This document shows, one piece after another, positions 16,423-26,000 of a stretch of 64,000 nucleotides of DNA; position 1 is the stretch's first letter, and the number at the start of each line of letters is the position of its first letter. The position numbers and the translations under genes are program-made. The notes beneath the pieces were generated by a model. That model was not told the DNA's origin and made no database searches. It saw only the letters and a list, made by a program, of their open reading frames with translations. The stretch lies in contig JAGCXP010000032.1 in NCBI GenBank assembly GCA_017961345.1, positions 1 through 64,000 of the forward strand, written 5' to 3'. The DNA comes from Bacteroidales bacterium (GTDB lineage: Bacteria; Bacteroidota; Bacteroidia; Bacteroidales; UBA932).

Positions 16423-19400
16423 ATGAAAAGAGTTCCCCTGTTGGCAGGACTGCTCCTGCTGACTTTATCCTGCGCCAAGGAAGCGGCGGAGTCCACGACG
16501 ATATCCGGAAAGGAGTCGTCAGAAATGACGACCATCCGGGTCGTGATGCCTGAAGAGGCTTATGGGAAAGTGAGCCTGAATGATGACGGGACGGCGCTCA
16601 AGGTCGCCTGGGAGGCTTCCGACAAACTTCGGATCTTCTCTGGAGACAATTCCGTGCAGTTCTCCCTCAGCCGGATTATTTCGGATCATGAGGCGGAATT
16701 CTCCGGTCCGACGATTTCCGGCAGTTCCTTCGACATTCTCTATCCCGGCACCTATGAGAGCGTGCAGGAGGCGGAGGATGACACGTTTACGCCCACGCAG
16801 GAGGGGAACGCCAGCACGGCGCATCTTCGCTACAAGGCGTTGCTCAAAGGCGTGGATGCCTACGGAGAAATTGCCTTCAGCAGCGCTTGGGCCTCTTCCC
16901 ACGGCGGCAGCCTCAAACAGGCGGCGGCCCTCAAACTGAAAACTCAGTTGCCTGTGGGGGTGAGCACCCTCAAGAAAGCCGGCATCAGCCTGAGGGGAAA
17001 GAACTATTCCCTGCCGCTGAGCAACGTGGACGTTTCCGCTTCAGACCAGACGCTGACGGCCTACCTGATGCTGCCCTGGGATGACATTTCACTTCCTGCC
17101 GGGAGCGTCGTACCCCTTTACGTGATGGATACGGAAGGCGAAGTTTACTCCAAATCGATTGTTCTTGACGATGCTTCCACCATTCAGACGGGGAAGATGA
17201 GCGTCTTCGGGGCCAAGGGCCTCACCATCCAGGACTTTGCCGGCGGCGACGGGTCTGCGGAAAATCCCTACCTGATTGCCAATGCCCGCCAGCTGAACAA
17301 CATGCATGGGGTCATGACGGACGGGACTTTCAACGCCTTCCGTCTGTTGGAAGACATCGACGCCTCTTCCGTTACCAACTGGGCCCCGCTCAATACGGCG
17401 AGCGGGTTCAGCAAGGCCATGGATTTCAACGGGGACGGACACGTCATTTCCTCGCTCACATCCACAGGGGCCACCTATGCCAGTTTCAGCGGCGTTTTGA
17501 ACGGTACGATTCGGGACGTCAGCTTTGACGGCGCAACCATCAGTCACGATTCCAAAATCGGGGTGGTGGGCGGTTTTATCGGCACCAGCGGCATCGTCGG
17601 TAACTGTACCAACGTCCACGTTATGAATTCCTCCGTGACGATTCCCAACTCGAACGGTGTATGGGCCGGCGGCTTTGCCGGAGAAATCAATACGACCGGT
17701 ACAATCAAGGACTGTTCTGTTGGAAACACCAGCGTTTCTTCCCAGACTTTTGTGGGAGAATTCGCCGGTCTCGTCCGCTCCCAGGCTGCCCTAATTGAAA
17801 ACTGCCGTACCTACGGTTTCACCCTTTCCAACAATGCCGTTCCCGAGGAGACGAGGGGACTGGGCGGCTTTGTCGGAGGTTGCATTTCCTCAGCCACTTC
17901 TTTTATCGGTTGTCACGTGGACGGGAACGTATCCCTTTCCACGACTTCCGCCAAGATTGCCACCGGCGGCTTTATCGGTTACAACAGCGCCGCCGCCGTA
18001 TTTGAGGACTGTTATGTTGTGGGAACGGAATCCGCGCCCGTTCAGTTGAACGGAAAGGCGGAAACCGGCGGTTTTGTCGGTTTCAACACCAGTCCGAGCG
18101 GAACGGCAGGAGCGACGTTTACCGGCTGCTCGGTGACGGGCCTGCTCGTGGAAGGATATTCCAAACTGGGCGGTTTTATGGGCTACGGCCATATCAGCGG
18201 CTATGAGGTGCCTTCCATCCTGACCAATTGCGTCGTGGACGGAGTGACCGTGAACCAGAAACTCTCCAGCGCCAGCGGTTCCGTCCATACCGGCGGTTTT
18301 GCCGGTACCACCGGCCAGGCGCTTTCCTTCATCGGCTGCACCGTGAGCAGAACCAACGTCAGCGCGACGCAGGCTGCGGTTCAGAATGTGGGCGGTTTTA
18401 TCGGCTGTACCACCTATGCGGGAGCCAACTTTCAGAACTGTTCGGTGGACAGGAATTGTTCCGTGACGGCTAAGGCCAACAGCGTCGGCGGTTTCGTGGG
18501 CTGGGCGTATGTGCCCGATGCTTACAAGTCCTGTTCTTCTGCGGCTACGGTTGTGAACCAGGCACAGGGACAGTATACCGGCGGTTTTGTCGGCCACGCT
18601 TCGGCATCCGCATCTTTCGCATCCTGTATCGCCAGCGGAAATGTCACTTCCGCCTATACCTATGCCGGAGGCTTCGTGGGCTACGCGGAGGCATCCTCTT
18701 ATACTTCCTGCGCGTATGAAGGAGGACAACTGACGATTACGGCCAGTGGCACGAATGCCCAGTGCGGCGGCTTTGCCGGTTCCGTAGTGACGGATGTCCG
18801 TTTTGAGGATTGTCACGTGGCGAACGCCGTTGTGGACGCCCCTTCTGCGGGCCGTATCGGAGGCTTCGCCGGCCAGCTGGGGCTGAATTCCAGCGGAGTA
18901 AACAATATTTCCCTTTCTTTCTGCTATGTGCATCAGACCCAGGTGGATGGCAAGGACAATACCGGTGGCTTCGTGGGCGTGCAATACGCCGACGTCACCC
19001 GCAGCTATGTCTCGGGAGGAAAAGTGACCGCCCACGCCGCGCAGTGCGGCGGCTTCAGCGCCTTTGTCCAGAACGGGAATATCTTCTATTGTTATACGAC
19101 GGCCCAGGTGGACGGCGGAAGTTATACGGATGTCGGCGGTTTTGTAGGTCATCTTTATACGGCCCAAATCCAGAACTGTTACAGCAGCGGTGCGCAGAGC
19201 GGAAGCGGAACGAGCCGGGGCGCCTTTGTGGCAGTATGCCAGCGAGCGAACGGCGGCATATCCGACTGTATCGCCTGGGAGGGGAGCCTTCCCTTCTGTG
19301 CAACCAATACGGTGGGTGCCACGCTGACTGACTGCTATGCGGGGACCGGAACCGGTTCGGCCACGACGGTTTCCCTGATGGCAAAGACCCAGTCCTGGCC

Positions 19401-20217
19401 TGAAACGGTCTGGGATCTGTCCGGCAGCCTTCCTGTCCTGATTCCCGGCATCGTCCAGATTCCCGCCATCTTTGTCGGGGACAGCATTACCTGGCAGTGG
19501 GCCCGAGTCAGCAAGAATGACGCTCAGTCGACCATTATCTCCGCGACGAACGGCCAGTTGGGCAATGAACCGCTTCCGGATTATATGACCCTGAGTGGAA
19601 GTACGATTACCACCCGTTTCCGTCCCTTCTTCTTCTCCTCACACGGTTATATCGACAAGGGAATCAGCGGACAGAACAGTACGCAGATGCGCGAGCGTTT
19701 CTACAAGGATGTCATCGTCCATCACCCCCGCATCTTCGTGCTGATGTGTGGAACCAACGACCTGGCCCAGGGCGTGGCTCCTGCCACCATTCAGGATAAC
19801 ATCCGCTTTATGGCGGACAGCGCGAGAAAAGCCGGTATCAAGGTCGTGCTCTGTTCCATTACGCCCTGCAACGGCACATACAGCCGCCTGAATCCCAAAA
19901 ACAAAGGCCCGCATATCATCTCGATGAACGAGTGGATACAGCAACATTGCAATGAGAACGGTTATTCCTGGTGCAACTACTGGGAGAAACTTGTGGCCGG
20001 AGATGGGGATGTAGCCAATACGGATGACATCGGCCTGGGCTTGAAGGACGCCTATCGTCTCTACGACGACCTGCATCCCGGCCCGGCCGCCTATATCGTA
20101 ATGGAAAGTGTCATCCAGCCGATTCTGGAGGCGCTGCTGGAGGAAGATGTCCCGAAGATATCCGGCGGTGCCACCCTCCCGGATATGGGTGGGAACGATA
20201 TCGCCCTGGAGCTCTAG
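16423..20217 (+). CDS. Large lipoprotein: fimbrillin-like N-terminus, GLUG repeats, SGNH hydrolase
   Basis: A 1264-aa lipoprotein (signal ending LTLSC, then AKEAAES). A fimbrillin/Mfa-like beta domain lies at about 30-265. GSAENPYLIANARQLNNM opens a long GLUG region with about 15 GGF(V/I/A/M)G units (roughly 290-1000). The C-terminus is an SGNH/GDSL hydrolase: Ser1021 in FVGDSIT, the GTND block near 1109-1112, and Asp1215 with His1218 in DDLHP. SGNH enzymes of gut Bacteroidota often deacetylate polysaccharides. GLUG repeats are thought to be an extracellular beta-solenoid, so this may display an esterase at the cell surface. The protein at 23016 has the same plan. No promoter is visible upstream; it probably belongs to the AI-2E/YtxH run. 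Confidence 0.88.
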   Translation: MKRVPLLAGLLLLTLSCAKEAAESTTISGKESSEMTTIRVVMPEEAYGKVSLNDDGTALKVAWEASDKLRIFSGDNSVQFSLSRIISDHEAEFSGPTISGSSFDILYPGTYESVQEAEDDTFTPTQEGNASTAHLRYKALLKGVDAYGEIAFSSAWASSHGGSLKQAAALKLKTQLPVGVSTLKKAGISLRGKNYSLPLSNVDVSASDQTLTAYLMLPWDDISLPAGSVVPLYVMDTEGEVYSKSIVLDDASTIQTGKMSVFGAKGLTIQDFAGGDGSAENPYLIANARQLNNMHGVMTDGTFNAFRLLEDIDASSVTNWAPLNTASGFSKAMDFNGDGHVISSLTSTGATYASFSGVLNGTIRDVSFDGATISHDSKIGVVGGFIGTSGIVGNCTNVHVMNSSVTIPNSNGVWAGGFAGEINTTGTIKDCSVGNTSVSSQTFVGEFAGLVRSQAALIENCRTYGFTLSNNAVPEETRGLGGFVGGCISSATSFIGCHVDGNVSLSTTSAKIATGGFIGYNSAAAVFEDCYVVGTESAPVQLNGKAETGGFVGFNTSPSGTAGATFTGCSVTGLLVEGYSKLGGFMGYGHISGYEVPSILTNCVVDGVTVNQKLSSASGSVHTGGFAGTTGQALSFIGCTVSRTNVSATQAAVQNVGGFIGCTTYAGANFQNCSVDRNCSVTAKANSVGGFVGWAYVPDAYKSCSSAATVVNQAQGQYTGGFVGHASASASFASCIASGNVTSAYTYAGGFVGYAEASSYTSCAYEGGQLTITASGTNAQCGGFAGSVVTDVRFEDCHVANAVVDAPSAGRIGGFAGQLGLNSSGVNNISLSFCYVHQTQVDGKDNTGGFVGVQYADVTRSYVSGGKVTAHAAQCGGFSAFVQNGNIFYCYTTAQVDGGSYTDVGGFVGHLYTAQIQNCYSSGAQSGSGTSRGAFVAVCQRANGGISDCIAWEGSLPFCATNTVGATLTDCYAGTGTGSATTVSLMAKTQSWPETVWDLSGSLPVLIPGIVQIPAIFVGDSITWQWARVSKNDAQSTIISATNGQLGNEPLPDYMTLSGSTITTRFRPFFFSSHGYIDKGISGQNSTQMRERFYKDVIVHHPRIFVLMCGTNDLAQGVAPATIQDNIRFMADSARKAGIKVVLCSITPCNGTYSRLNPKNKGPHIISMNEWIQQHCNENGYSWCNYWEKLVAGDGDVANTDDIGLGLKDAYRLYDDLHPGPAAYIVMESVIQPILEALLEEDVPKISGGATLPDMGGNDIALEL

Positions 20218-20248
20218 TCAGGAAATCAAAGATTCGTGCGGCGGCCGC

Positions 20249-20500
20249 TTAGTCGCCGTACGGATCACCCTCCTGCCAATCCTGCTGGAGGTCGCCGTGA
20301 CGGTTGGTGCAGTGGTCGTAGATGGCCTCACGCTGCTTGTCGTCAATGCTTCCCCACCAGACGGTGCAGGCAGGATAAAGGACTTTGCTCTCATCGACGG
20401 CCTGGCCGGGATTCGCTTTGCTCAGGGCTTTGCGCGCGATGCGCTCTTTGCGGGAAATCGGCAGGGAGGCCCACCAGGCGTCAAAATCAATCTTTTCCAT
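20249..20500 (-). CDS. Small acidic/tryptophan-rich protein of unknown function
   Basis: An 83-aa soluble protein (start MEKIDFDAWW), rich in Trp, Asp and Lys, ending HGDLQQDWQEGDPYGD. No signal peptide, membrane segment or known motif is seen. A longer frame could start at TTG 20518, but that codon lies inside the TATCTTTG promoter box, so the ATG at 20500 is preferred. It converges on the GLUG lipoprotein gene with a 31-bp gap. I do not recognise the family; the clean promoter and coding character argue that it is real. Confidence 0.65.
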   Translation of the reverse strand: MEKIDFDAWWASLPISRKERIARKALSKANPGQAVDESKVLYPACTVWWGSIDDKQREAIYDHCTNRHGDLQQDWQEGDPYGD

Positions 20501-20515
20501 ATCAGTAGCTTTTTG

Positions 20516-20523
20516 CAAAGATA
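20516..20523 (-). promoter_or_regulatory. -7 box of the 83-aa protein gene
   Basis: TATCTTTG on the minus strand, 15 bp from the ATG at 20500. It decides the start codon and implies a leader of only about 10 nt. Confidence 0.5.
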
Positions 20524-20530
20524 ATAATTC

Positions 20531-21598
20531 CTAGTAATTGTAGTAGTTGTCCACATTCATCGGCGTGAGGATGTCCATATGCACGAAGTTGTTGCGCATC
20601 GTGGGACGTTTCCGCTGGATGACGCAGGTGGCGAAATCCTGCAGGGCCTTGTAGGACTGCGTGGCGGTGTGGCGCGTAACCAGCGTGTCGATGAGCCCTT
20701 CCCGCAGGCATTCCATATTGGCGTACAGGTCGTCGAAGCCCAGGACGATGCGCTTGGGGTCGGGATGGGCGCGAAGATAATCCCGGAGCAGGAAAATACG
20801 CGAGTTGGTCATCGTCATCAGGTGGACGTGGGGATGTTCGCGGAAAAAGTCTTCCAGCAGGCGGATGTTCTCTTCCGGCTGTTCCGGCTTGATAAAGACG
20901 GTATGAATGTGGCAGGCGGGGTGGTAGTCTTCCATGTAATCGGCGAAACCGTGGCGCCGGGGCCGGTTGGTATCCACTCTGTGGATGAGGTCGAATTCCA
21001 CGCGGACCAGAAGCAACTCCTTGGGCTCCAGATGGTTGGTCAGCAGGGCGGCCCCCAGTTTCCCGCACTTGTAGGAGTCGATGCCGTAGAAGAGGGTGTA
21101 GTTCAGGTCGTCAATCTTGGAATCGATGAAGGCATAGGGGGTGTCTTCCTGTTCCAGGCTGAGGGCGAAGGCGATGGTCTCTTCGGGGAAAATGGCGTTG
21201 AGGATAACCCCGTCGGGCTTTTCTTCCAGCACATCTTCACAGGCGTGCACGAAAGAATCTACGTCGAGAATGTTGTAGGTATGGACGCGGAGATCGATGT
21301 TGGAGCCGGAAAAGGTCCGGGCCGCATCGAGGAACCCCTTATTGATATCGTCCCAATAGTCTCCGCTTTTGAATTCGGGAATGATGACGGAAAATAGGTT
21401 CAGCTTGCGGGAGGCCAGGCTGGAGGCGTTGGCGTTGGGCGTATAGTGGAGCTGCGCAATGGCTTCCATGACTCGTTGCCGCGACGCTTCGCTGAAGCGT
21501 CCGCGTCCGTAAATCACCCGGTCCACCGTGCCCCGGGAAACCCCTGCCTTCTCCGCCACGTCGAAGACGGTGGCCGCCTTTTTCTCGTTTCGCTGCAT
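20531..21598 (-). CDS. LacI-family transcriptional regulator
   Basis: A 355-aa protein with an N-terminal LacI helix-turn-helix (residues 8-55: ATVFDVAEKAGVSRGTVDRV, then a hinge with YTPNANASSLASRK) and a periplasmic-binding-protein-like effector domain (about 68-345) of the sugar-binding type. Such regulators bind a sugar or sugar phosphate and control nearby carbohydrate genes. It is divergent from manA across a 97-bp gap. That gap contains the palindrome AAATATTT (21629-21636), near the manA -33, a weak operator candidate. Control of manA or of the flanking GLUG esterases is inference. Confidence 0.9.
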   Translation of the reverse strand: MQRNEKKAATVFDVAEKAGVSRGTVDRVIYGRGRFSEASRQRVMEAIAQLHYTPNANASSLASRKLNLFSVIIPEFKSGDYWDDINKGFLDAARTFSGSNIDLRVHTYNILDVDSFVHACEDVLEEKPDGVILNAIFPEETIAFALSLEQEDTPYAFIDSKIDDLNYTLFYGIDSYKCGKLGAALLTNHLEPKELLLVRVEFDLIHRVDTNRPRRHGFADYMEDYHPACHIHTVFIKPEQPEENIRLLEDFFREHPHVHLMTMTNSRIFLLRDYLRAHPDPKRIVLGFDDLYANMECLREGLIDTLVTRHTATQSYKALQDFATCVIQRKRPTMRNNFVHMDILTPMNVDNYYNY

Positions 21599-21646
21599 GC
21601 TTTTTCAGAAATAATTCCTAAAGTTAGCAAATATTTCCGGAAAATT

Positions 21647-21677
21647 TTGTTTTTCTGCCCGCTTGAGCGTAAATTTG
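21647..21677 (+). promoter_or_regulatory. Promoter of manA
   Basis: TTG (21647-21649), a 20-bp spacer, then TAAATTTG (21670-21677), a near-perfect Bacteroidota promoter. It overlaps the alternative TTG start at 21663 and therefore supports the ATG at 21696. Confidence 0.7.
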
Positions 21678-21695
21678 GACAAAATTCTGAGTCTT

Positions 21696-22667
21696 ATGAA
21701 AATTCTGAAGTTTACTCCACTGCTGATGAGCGTCGTCTGGGGTGGCGAAAAAATCGCCCCGTACAAGGGCCTGAAGACCGAACAGGACCATATCGGTGAG
21801 AGTTGGGAACTGAGCGGCGTGCCGGGCAAGGAAACCCTCGTTTCGAAAGGGGAGTACAAGGGCCGCAGCGTTTCTTCCCTGGTGAAGGAGTTCAAGGGAA
21901 CGCTCGTCGGCGAAAAAGTTTATGCCAACACGGGGGATGAATTCCCCTTGCTGATCAAGTTCATCGACGCGCAGGCGGATCTCTCGATCCAGGTGCATCC
22001 GGATGACAAACTGGCCGCCGCGCGCCACAATGGTTCCAAGGGCAAGACCGAGATGTGGTATGTCGTGGGTGCCGGTGAAGGCGCGCACCTGCTTGCCGGA
22101 CTGACGAAGTCCATCACGCCCGAAGAATATGCTTCGAAGGTGGAGGACGGCAGCATTACGGAGGTGCTAGCCCGCTACGAGGTGAAGCCCGGCGATGTGT
22201 TTTTCCTTCCCGCCGGCCGCATTCACGCCATTTGCGGGGGCTGTTTCATCGCCGAAATCCAGCAAACTTCCGACATTACCTACCGCATCTACGACTACGG
22301 CCGTCTCGGCCTGGACGGCAAGCCCCGCCAGCTCCACACCGAGGAAGCGAAGGACGCCATCGACTATACGGTCTATCCCGACTACCGCACGGCCTATACG
22401 CCGAAGAAAGACGCGGCGGTCGAGGTGGTGTCCTGTCCTTATTTTACCACTTCCGTCCTCGATCTGGACAAACCCTTCGAGGAAGACCTCTCCGGGCTGG
22501 ATTCCTTTGTCGTGGTGATGTGCCTGAGCGGCGCCGCCCGCGTGGCGACCGAAGAAGGGGAGGTGAGCGTGCGCCAGGGAGAGACCCTGCTCGTTCCCGC
22601 CAGCGCGCAACGCCTGAGCGTACAGCCGGAGGGGAGCGTCAAGCTGCTGACTTCCTGCATCCGATGA
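21696..22667 (+). CDS. manA: Class I mannose-6-phosphate isomerase
   Basis: A 323-aa cytosolic zinc enzyme interconverting mannose 6-phosphate and fructose 6-phosphate, linking mannose use and GDP-mannose supply. Family hallmarks are the start LKFTPLLMSVVWGGEKI, the zinc ligands in IQVHPDD with a nearby Glu in KTEMWYV, and PAGRIHAICGGCFIAEIQQ. A short C-terminal cupin-like domain follows. The size is typical of the short bacterial ManA. It is divergent from a LacI regulator and is followed by a strong terminator. Confidence 0.93.
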   Translation: MKILKFTPLLMSVVWGGEKIAPYKGLKTEQDHIGESWELSGVPGKETLVSKGEYKGRSVSSLVKEFKGTLVGEKVYANTGDEFPLLIKFIDAQADLSIQVHPDDKLAAARHNGSKGKTEMWYVVGAGEGAHLLAGLTKSITPEEYASKVEDGSITEVLARYEVKPGDVFFLPAGRIHAICGGCFIAEIQQTSDITYRIYDYGRLGLDGKPRQLHTEEAKDAIDYTVYPDYRTAYTPKKDAAVEVVSCPYFTTSVLDLDKPFEEDLSGLDSFVVVMCLSGAARVATEEGEVSVRQGETLLVPASAQRLSVQPEGSVKLLTSCIR

Positions 22668-22720
22668 GTTTTCGCGACTACTAATGCGGCGTTTTCATTC
22701 GTTGTAAACATTTGAAAATG

Positions 22721-22748
22721 AGGAGGCAACCAGCCTCCTTATTTTTTA
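22721..22748 (+). terminator. Rho-independent terminator after manA
   Basis: AGGAGGC (22721-22727) pairs with GCCTCCT (22733-22739) around AACCA, followed by TATTTTTT. A classic strong terminator. Confidence 0.85.
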
Positions 22749-22773
22749 CCCGCTACTAATTGGACGAAGGGCC

Positions 22774-22804
22774 TTGTTTTTTTCCCTGTTGCCGGATAAA
22801 TTTG
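22774..22804 (+). promoter_or_regulatory. Promoter of the 55-aa peptide and GLUG double-esterase operon
   Basis: TTG (22774-22776), a 20-bp spacer, TAAATTTG (22797-22804). The first start codon downstream is at 22836, that of the short peptide gene. Confidence 0.7.
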
Positions 22805-22835
22805 TGAAAACGAAACACGACCGTTTCTACCCTTT

Positions 22836-23003
22836 ATGAAGAAGCAAAGCTACGCCGCCCCCCGGGCCTTTCCCCTTCTGCTGCAGACGGAAGGGATGCT
22901 CCTAATCCAGTCGGAGGAAGTCACCCCCGGCTATGACCAGTACCACCAAGGTTCCGGTGGATACTACGATATTTTCGACTTTTTGGACAATGGTGAATAT
23001 TAA
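22836..23003 (+). CDS. 55-aa leader-like peptide upstream of a surface lipoprotein
   Basis: An ATG 32 bp after a strong promoter opens a 55-aa frame beginning MKKQSYAAPRAFPLLLQTEG and ending in YDIFDFLDNGEY. The K-K-x-Y-x-A-P-R start followed by a short hydrophobic stretch, then Q and acidic or glycine-rich residues, is a recurring small-protein form in Bacteroidales, often found before genes for fimbrillin-like or other surface lipoproteins. Its function is unknown. It ends 12 bp before the large lipoprotein start and shares its transcript, so it may be a translational leader or an accessory secreted peptide. No cysteine lipobox is present. Confidence 0.65.
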   Translation: MKKQSYAAPRAFPLLLQTEGMLLIQSEEVTPGYDQYHQGSGGYYDIFDFLDNGEY

Positions 23004-23015
23004 TGGCCTGACGGT

Positions 23016-26000
23016 ATGAAAAAGATGCTTCGATTTACCGCGATGGCGGCCGTAGCGGCCCTCACGCTCTTCTCCTGCCAGAAGGAGATGGAAGACTCCG
23101 CTTCCGGACAGGCAAAACAATCCGGCGCAGGCGCCTATCGGGTCTGCGTCGAAGTGCCCGTTCCCGAGTCGGAGAAAACCTCCCTGGGAACCTATCAGGG
23201 ACACGATTATGTCGTCCTCTGGGGATTGCAGGAACAGATGATGCTGGCGGTTACCGCCGGCAGTTCGAGCGTGTTCGCCTCTTCGCAGGCGACGGACGCT
23301 TTCGACGGACGCGCCCACGCCAGTTTCGACTTCACCGTCGATCCCCCGGCGGCTTCTTCCTATCTCTATCAGGGGATTTATCCCGCCGGCGCCGTCCTTT
23401 CCGAAGGCAATACCGATCCTTCGGCATTCAAGGTCCGCCTGCCCGATCAGCAGCAGGCTACGGCCGCGTCCTACGACCCTTCCGCTTTCGTGATGATCGC
23501 CCGTCCGGAGTCTTTCGACAGCCGGGCCACTCGCTGGCAGGCGTCCTTCCGCCGCGCGACCGCGCTCAACCGGATTGCGCTGCACAACCTTCCCGAAGGC
23601 GTGTCCTTCTCCCGGGTGGACGTCATCGCTCCCGAGGAGTATCCCCTCGCCGGCGTGCGCAGTTTTAATCTTTCGACCGGGGAGAGCGGCAGCGTTACCG
23701 AAGGCGTCTCCTTCGTCTCCCTGCGCTACGCCGAGGCGATCGAGGGAGGAAGCGACCTGACGCTGTGGTTCCCTTCCTGGCCCGTGAGCATCGCCGTGGG
23801 AAAGAAACTGACCTTTGTCGCCTATACCGACGGCACGGGTGAGAACAAGAAAACCTATACCCGGGAGATTACCGTGGCCGGCAGCCCGATCGTCTTTGAC
23901 GAGGGCAAAATCAACACCCTCGGCGTGGATATGGCCCAGGCCCAGGTGGCTACCCTCTATTTTTCCGGCGGCAAGGGTACTGCGGCAGAGCCCTGGCTCA
24001 TCGCCACGGAGCAGGACCTTGTCGATATGGCCGCCTTCGTGGCCCACACGGAAGACGCATACCTGCACTTCCAGTCGGATTGCTACCGCCAGGTCGCCGA
24101 CATCGATTTCGGCGGCGGTACGCTCCCCTGCATCGGCAACAGCAACGCCGCTTCGCCCTACTCTTTCTTCAAGGGTGTTTACGAGGGCAACGGCTTCAAG
24201 GTGAGCAACGTCGTCATCTCCAACCCCAATTCCAACAAGGCGCACGGTTTCTTCGGCTACCTCGACGGGAACGCGCACATCGATGCGCTGGTGCTGGAGA
24301 ATGCCAGTATCTCTTCGACGACCTGGAACGACGGCCTGATAGCCGGCTGCGTCCAGAGCACCTCCACCGCGGTGATCGAAAACTGCCGTGTAACTGGCGG
24401 CTCGGTCAGCGCCGCGCACGAGAGCGTTGGCGGCCTGGTCGGAAAACTGATGGCGGGCACCGTCCGAGGCTGTTCCTTCCAGGGAGCGGTGGCGGCGACC
24501 AACGCGGCCAAGAACGGTTGCGGGGGCATCGTGGGCTATTCCTCGGGCGTCTCCTGCCAGATCGAAGACTGCCATTTCTCCGGCACGGTCAGCGGCGCAG
24601 GCCAGTATGTCGCCGGCATCGTGGGCAAGCAGGACGGCGGAAAGATCCTCTCCTGCACGGTCAGCGGAGCGCAGACGCAGGTCTCGGGCGATCTGGACTT
24701 CGTGGGCGGTGTCGTGGGCTACGTGACCAACAACTCCAATTACCGTGCGATCGAAGGATGCGCGGTAAACTGCCTGAGGGTGCGCGGCACGCGCGGTTGT
24801 GTCGGCGGCCTGATCGGCGACATCGAAGCGCCGGCGACGGTCAACCGCTGCACGGCCCGCTGCGACGTCGTCAATGAAACCTCCGGCAGCGACTCCAACG
24901 ACAAAGGTTGTGTCGGCGGCCTGATCGGACAGATCTACGACAACGCCAAGACGATGGTCATCGCCAACAGCAGCTTTACCGGCGGGACGGTGTCCAACAC
25001 CGCCAGCGTGAAAGGCAATGTGGGCGGCCTCGTGGGCAATGCCAACGTGAAGGTGATGAATTATGTGACGATCTTCAACTGTTGTTCCTATCCCACCGGG
25101 GTGAGCAGCGGCACGAGCAACCAGAATATCGCCGGCATCGCGGGCTACGCTTCGGACGTTGTCATCCGCAACTGCTACAGCGCGACGCCCTATACCGCCT
25201 ATACCTTCAACGGAGGCGTCATCAGCCCCGGATCGGACCAGTCCAACGGCTGTATCTACGGATGGCTGCGCGGCAGCACTTCCGGAGAGGCCCTCTCGGC
25301 GGTCATCAAGGATGCCTACTGGATTTCCGGTTTCAAGGCGGGCCGTTCCTCCGGCAGCTATACCTATACGAAGAGCGAGCAGCAGCTCTCCGACGCGCAG
25401 ATGAGAAACTCCGGCATCGTGATCCGTCCTTCCACGGCCGCTTCCTATGCCAGTTTCGTCGAGGCGCTCAACGCTGCCGCCTCCGACTGGGCGGCGAATC
25501 CGCCCGCCGCCGTAGAGGCCCTCACCTGGGTGGTCGGCCCTGACGGATACCCCCTGCCGACGGGTCCTGCCGCCGATGCGGGCACGGCCAAGTTGCGCGT
25601 CTCCATCCTCGGCGACTCCATTTCCACCTACCAGGGTTATACCCCCTATCCGAGCAATTACCAGTATCCGAATGCATCCTACGCGGATTTTACCAGCGTC
25701 ACGCAGACCTGGTGGCACCAGCTGATCTATCAGAAAATGGATAACGCCTGTCTGGAAGTGAACTCTTCCTACACCGGCACCTGCGTCCAGGAGACGACGG
25801 ACAAGGGCCACCCCGGACTGGGATTCCTCCATCGCTATGCCGAACTGGGCGATCCCGATTTGATCTTCATCAACGGCGGCACCAACGATTCCTGGAGCTA
25901 TCATCTGCCGGTCGGCACGCTGGACTTTTCGCTGGCGACCTCGGCGCTGGACGAATATCAGTTCGCCCAGGCTTATGACAAGCTCATCCGCCTGATGAAG

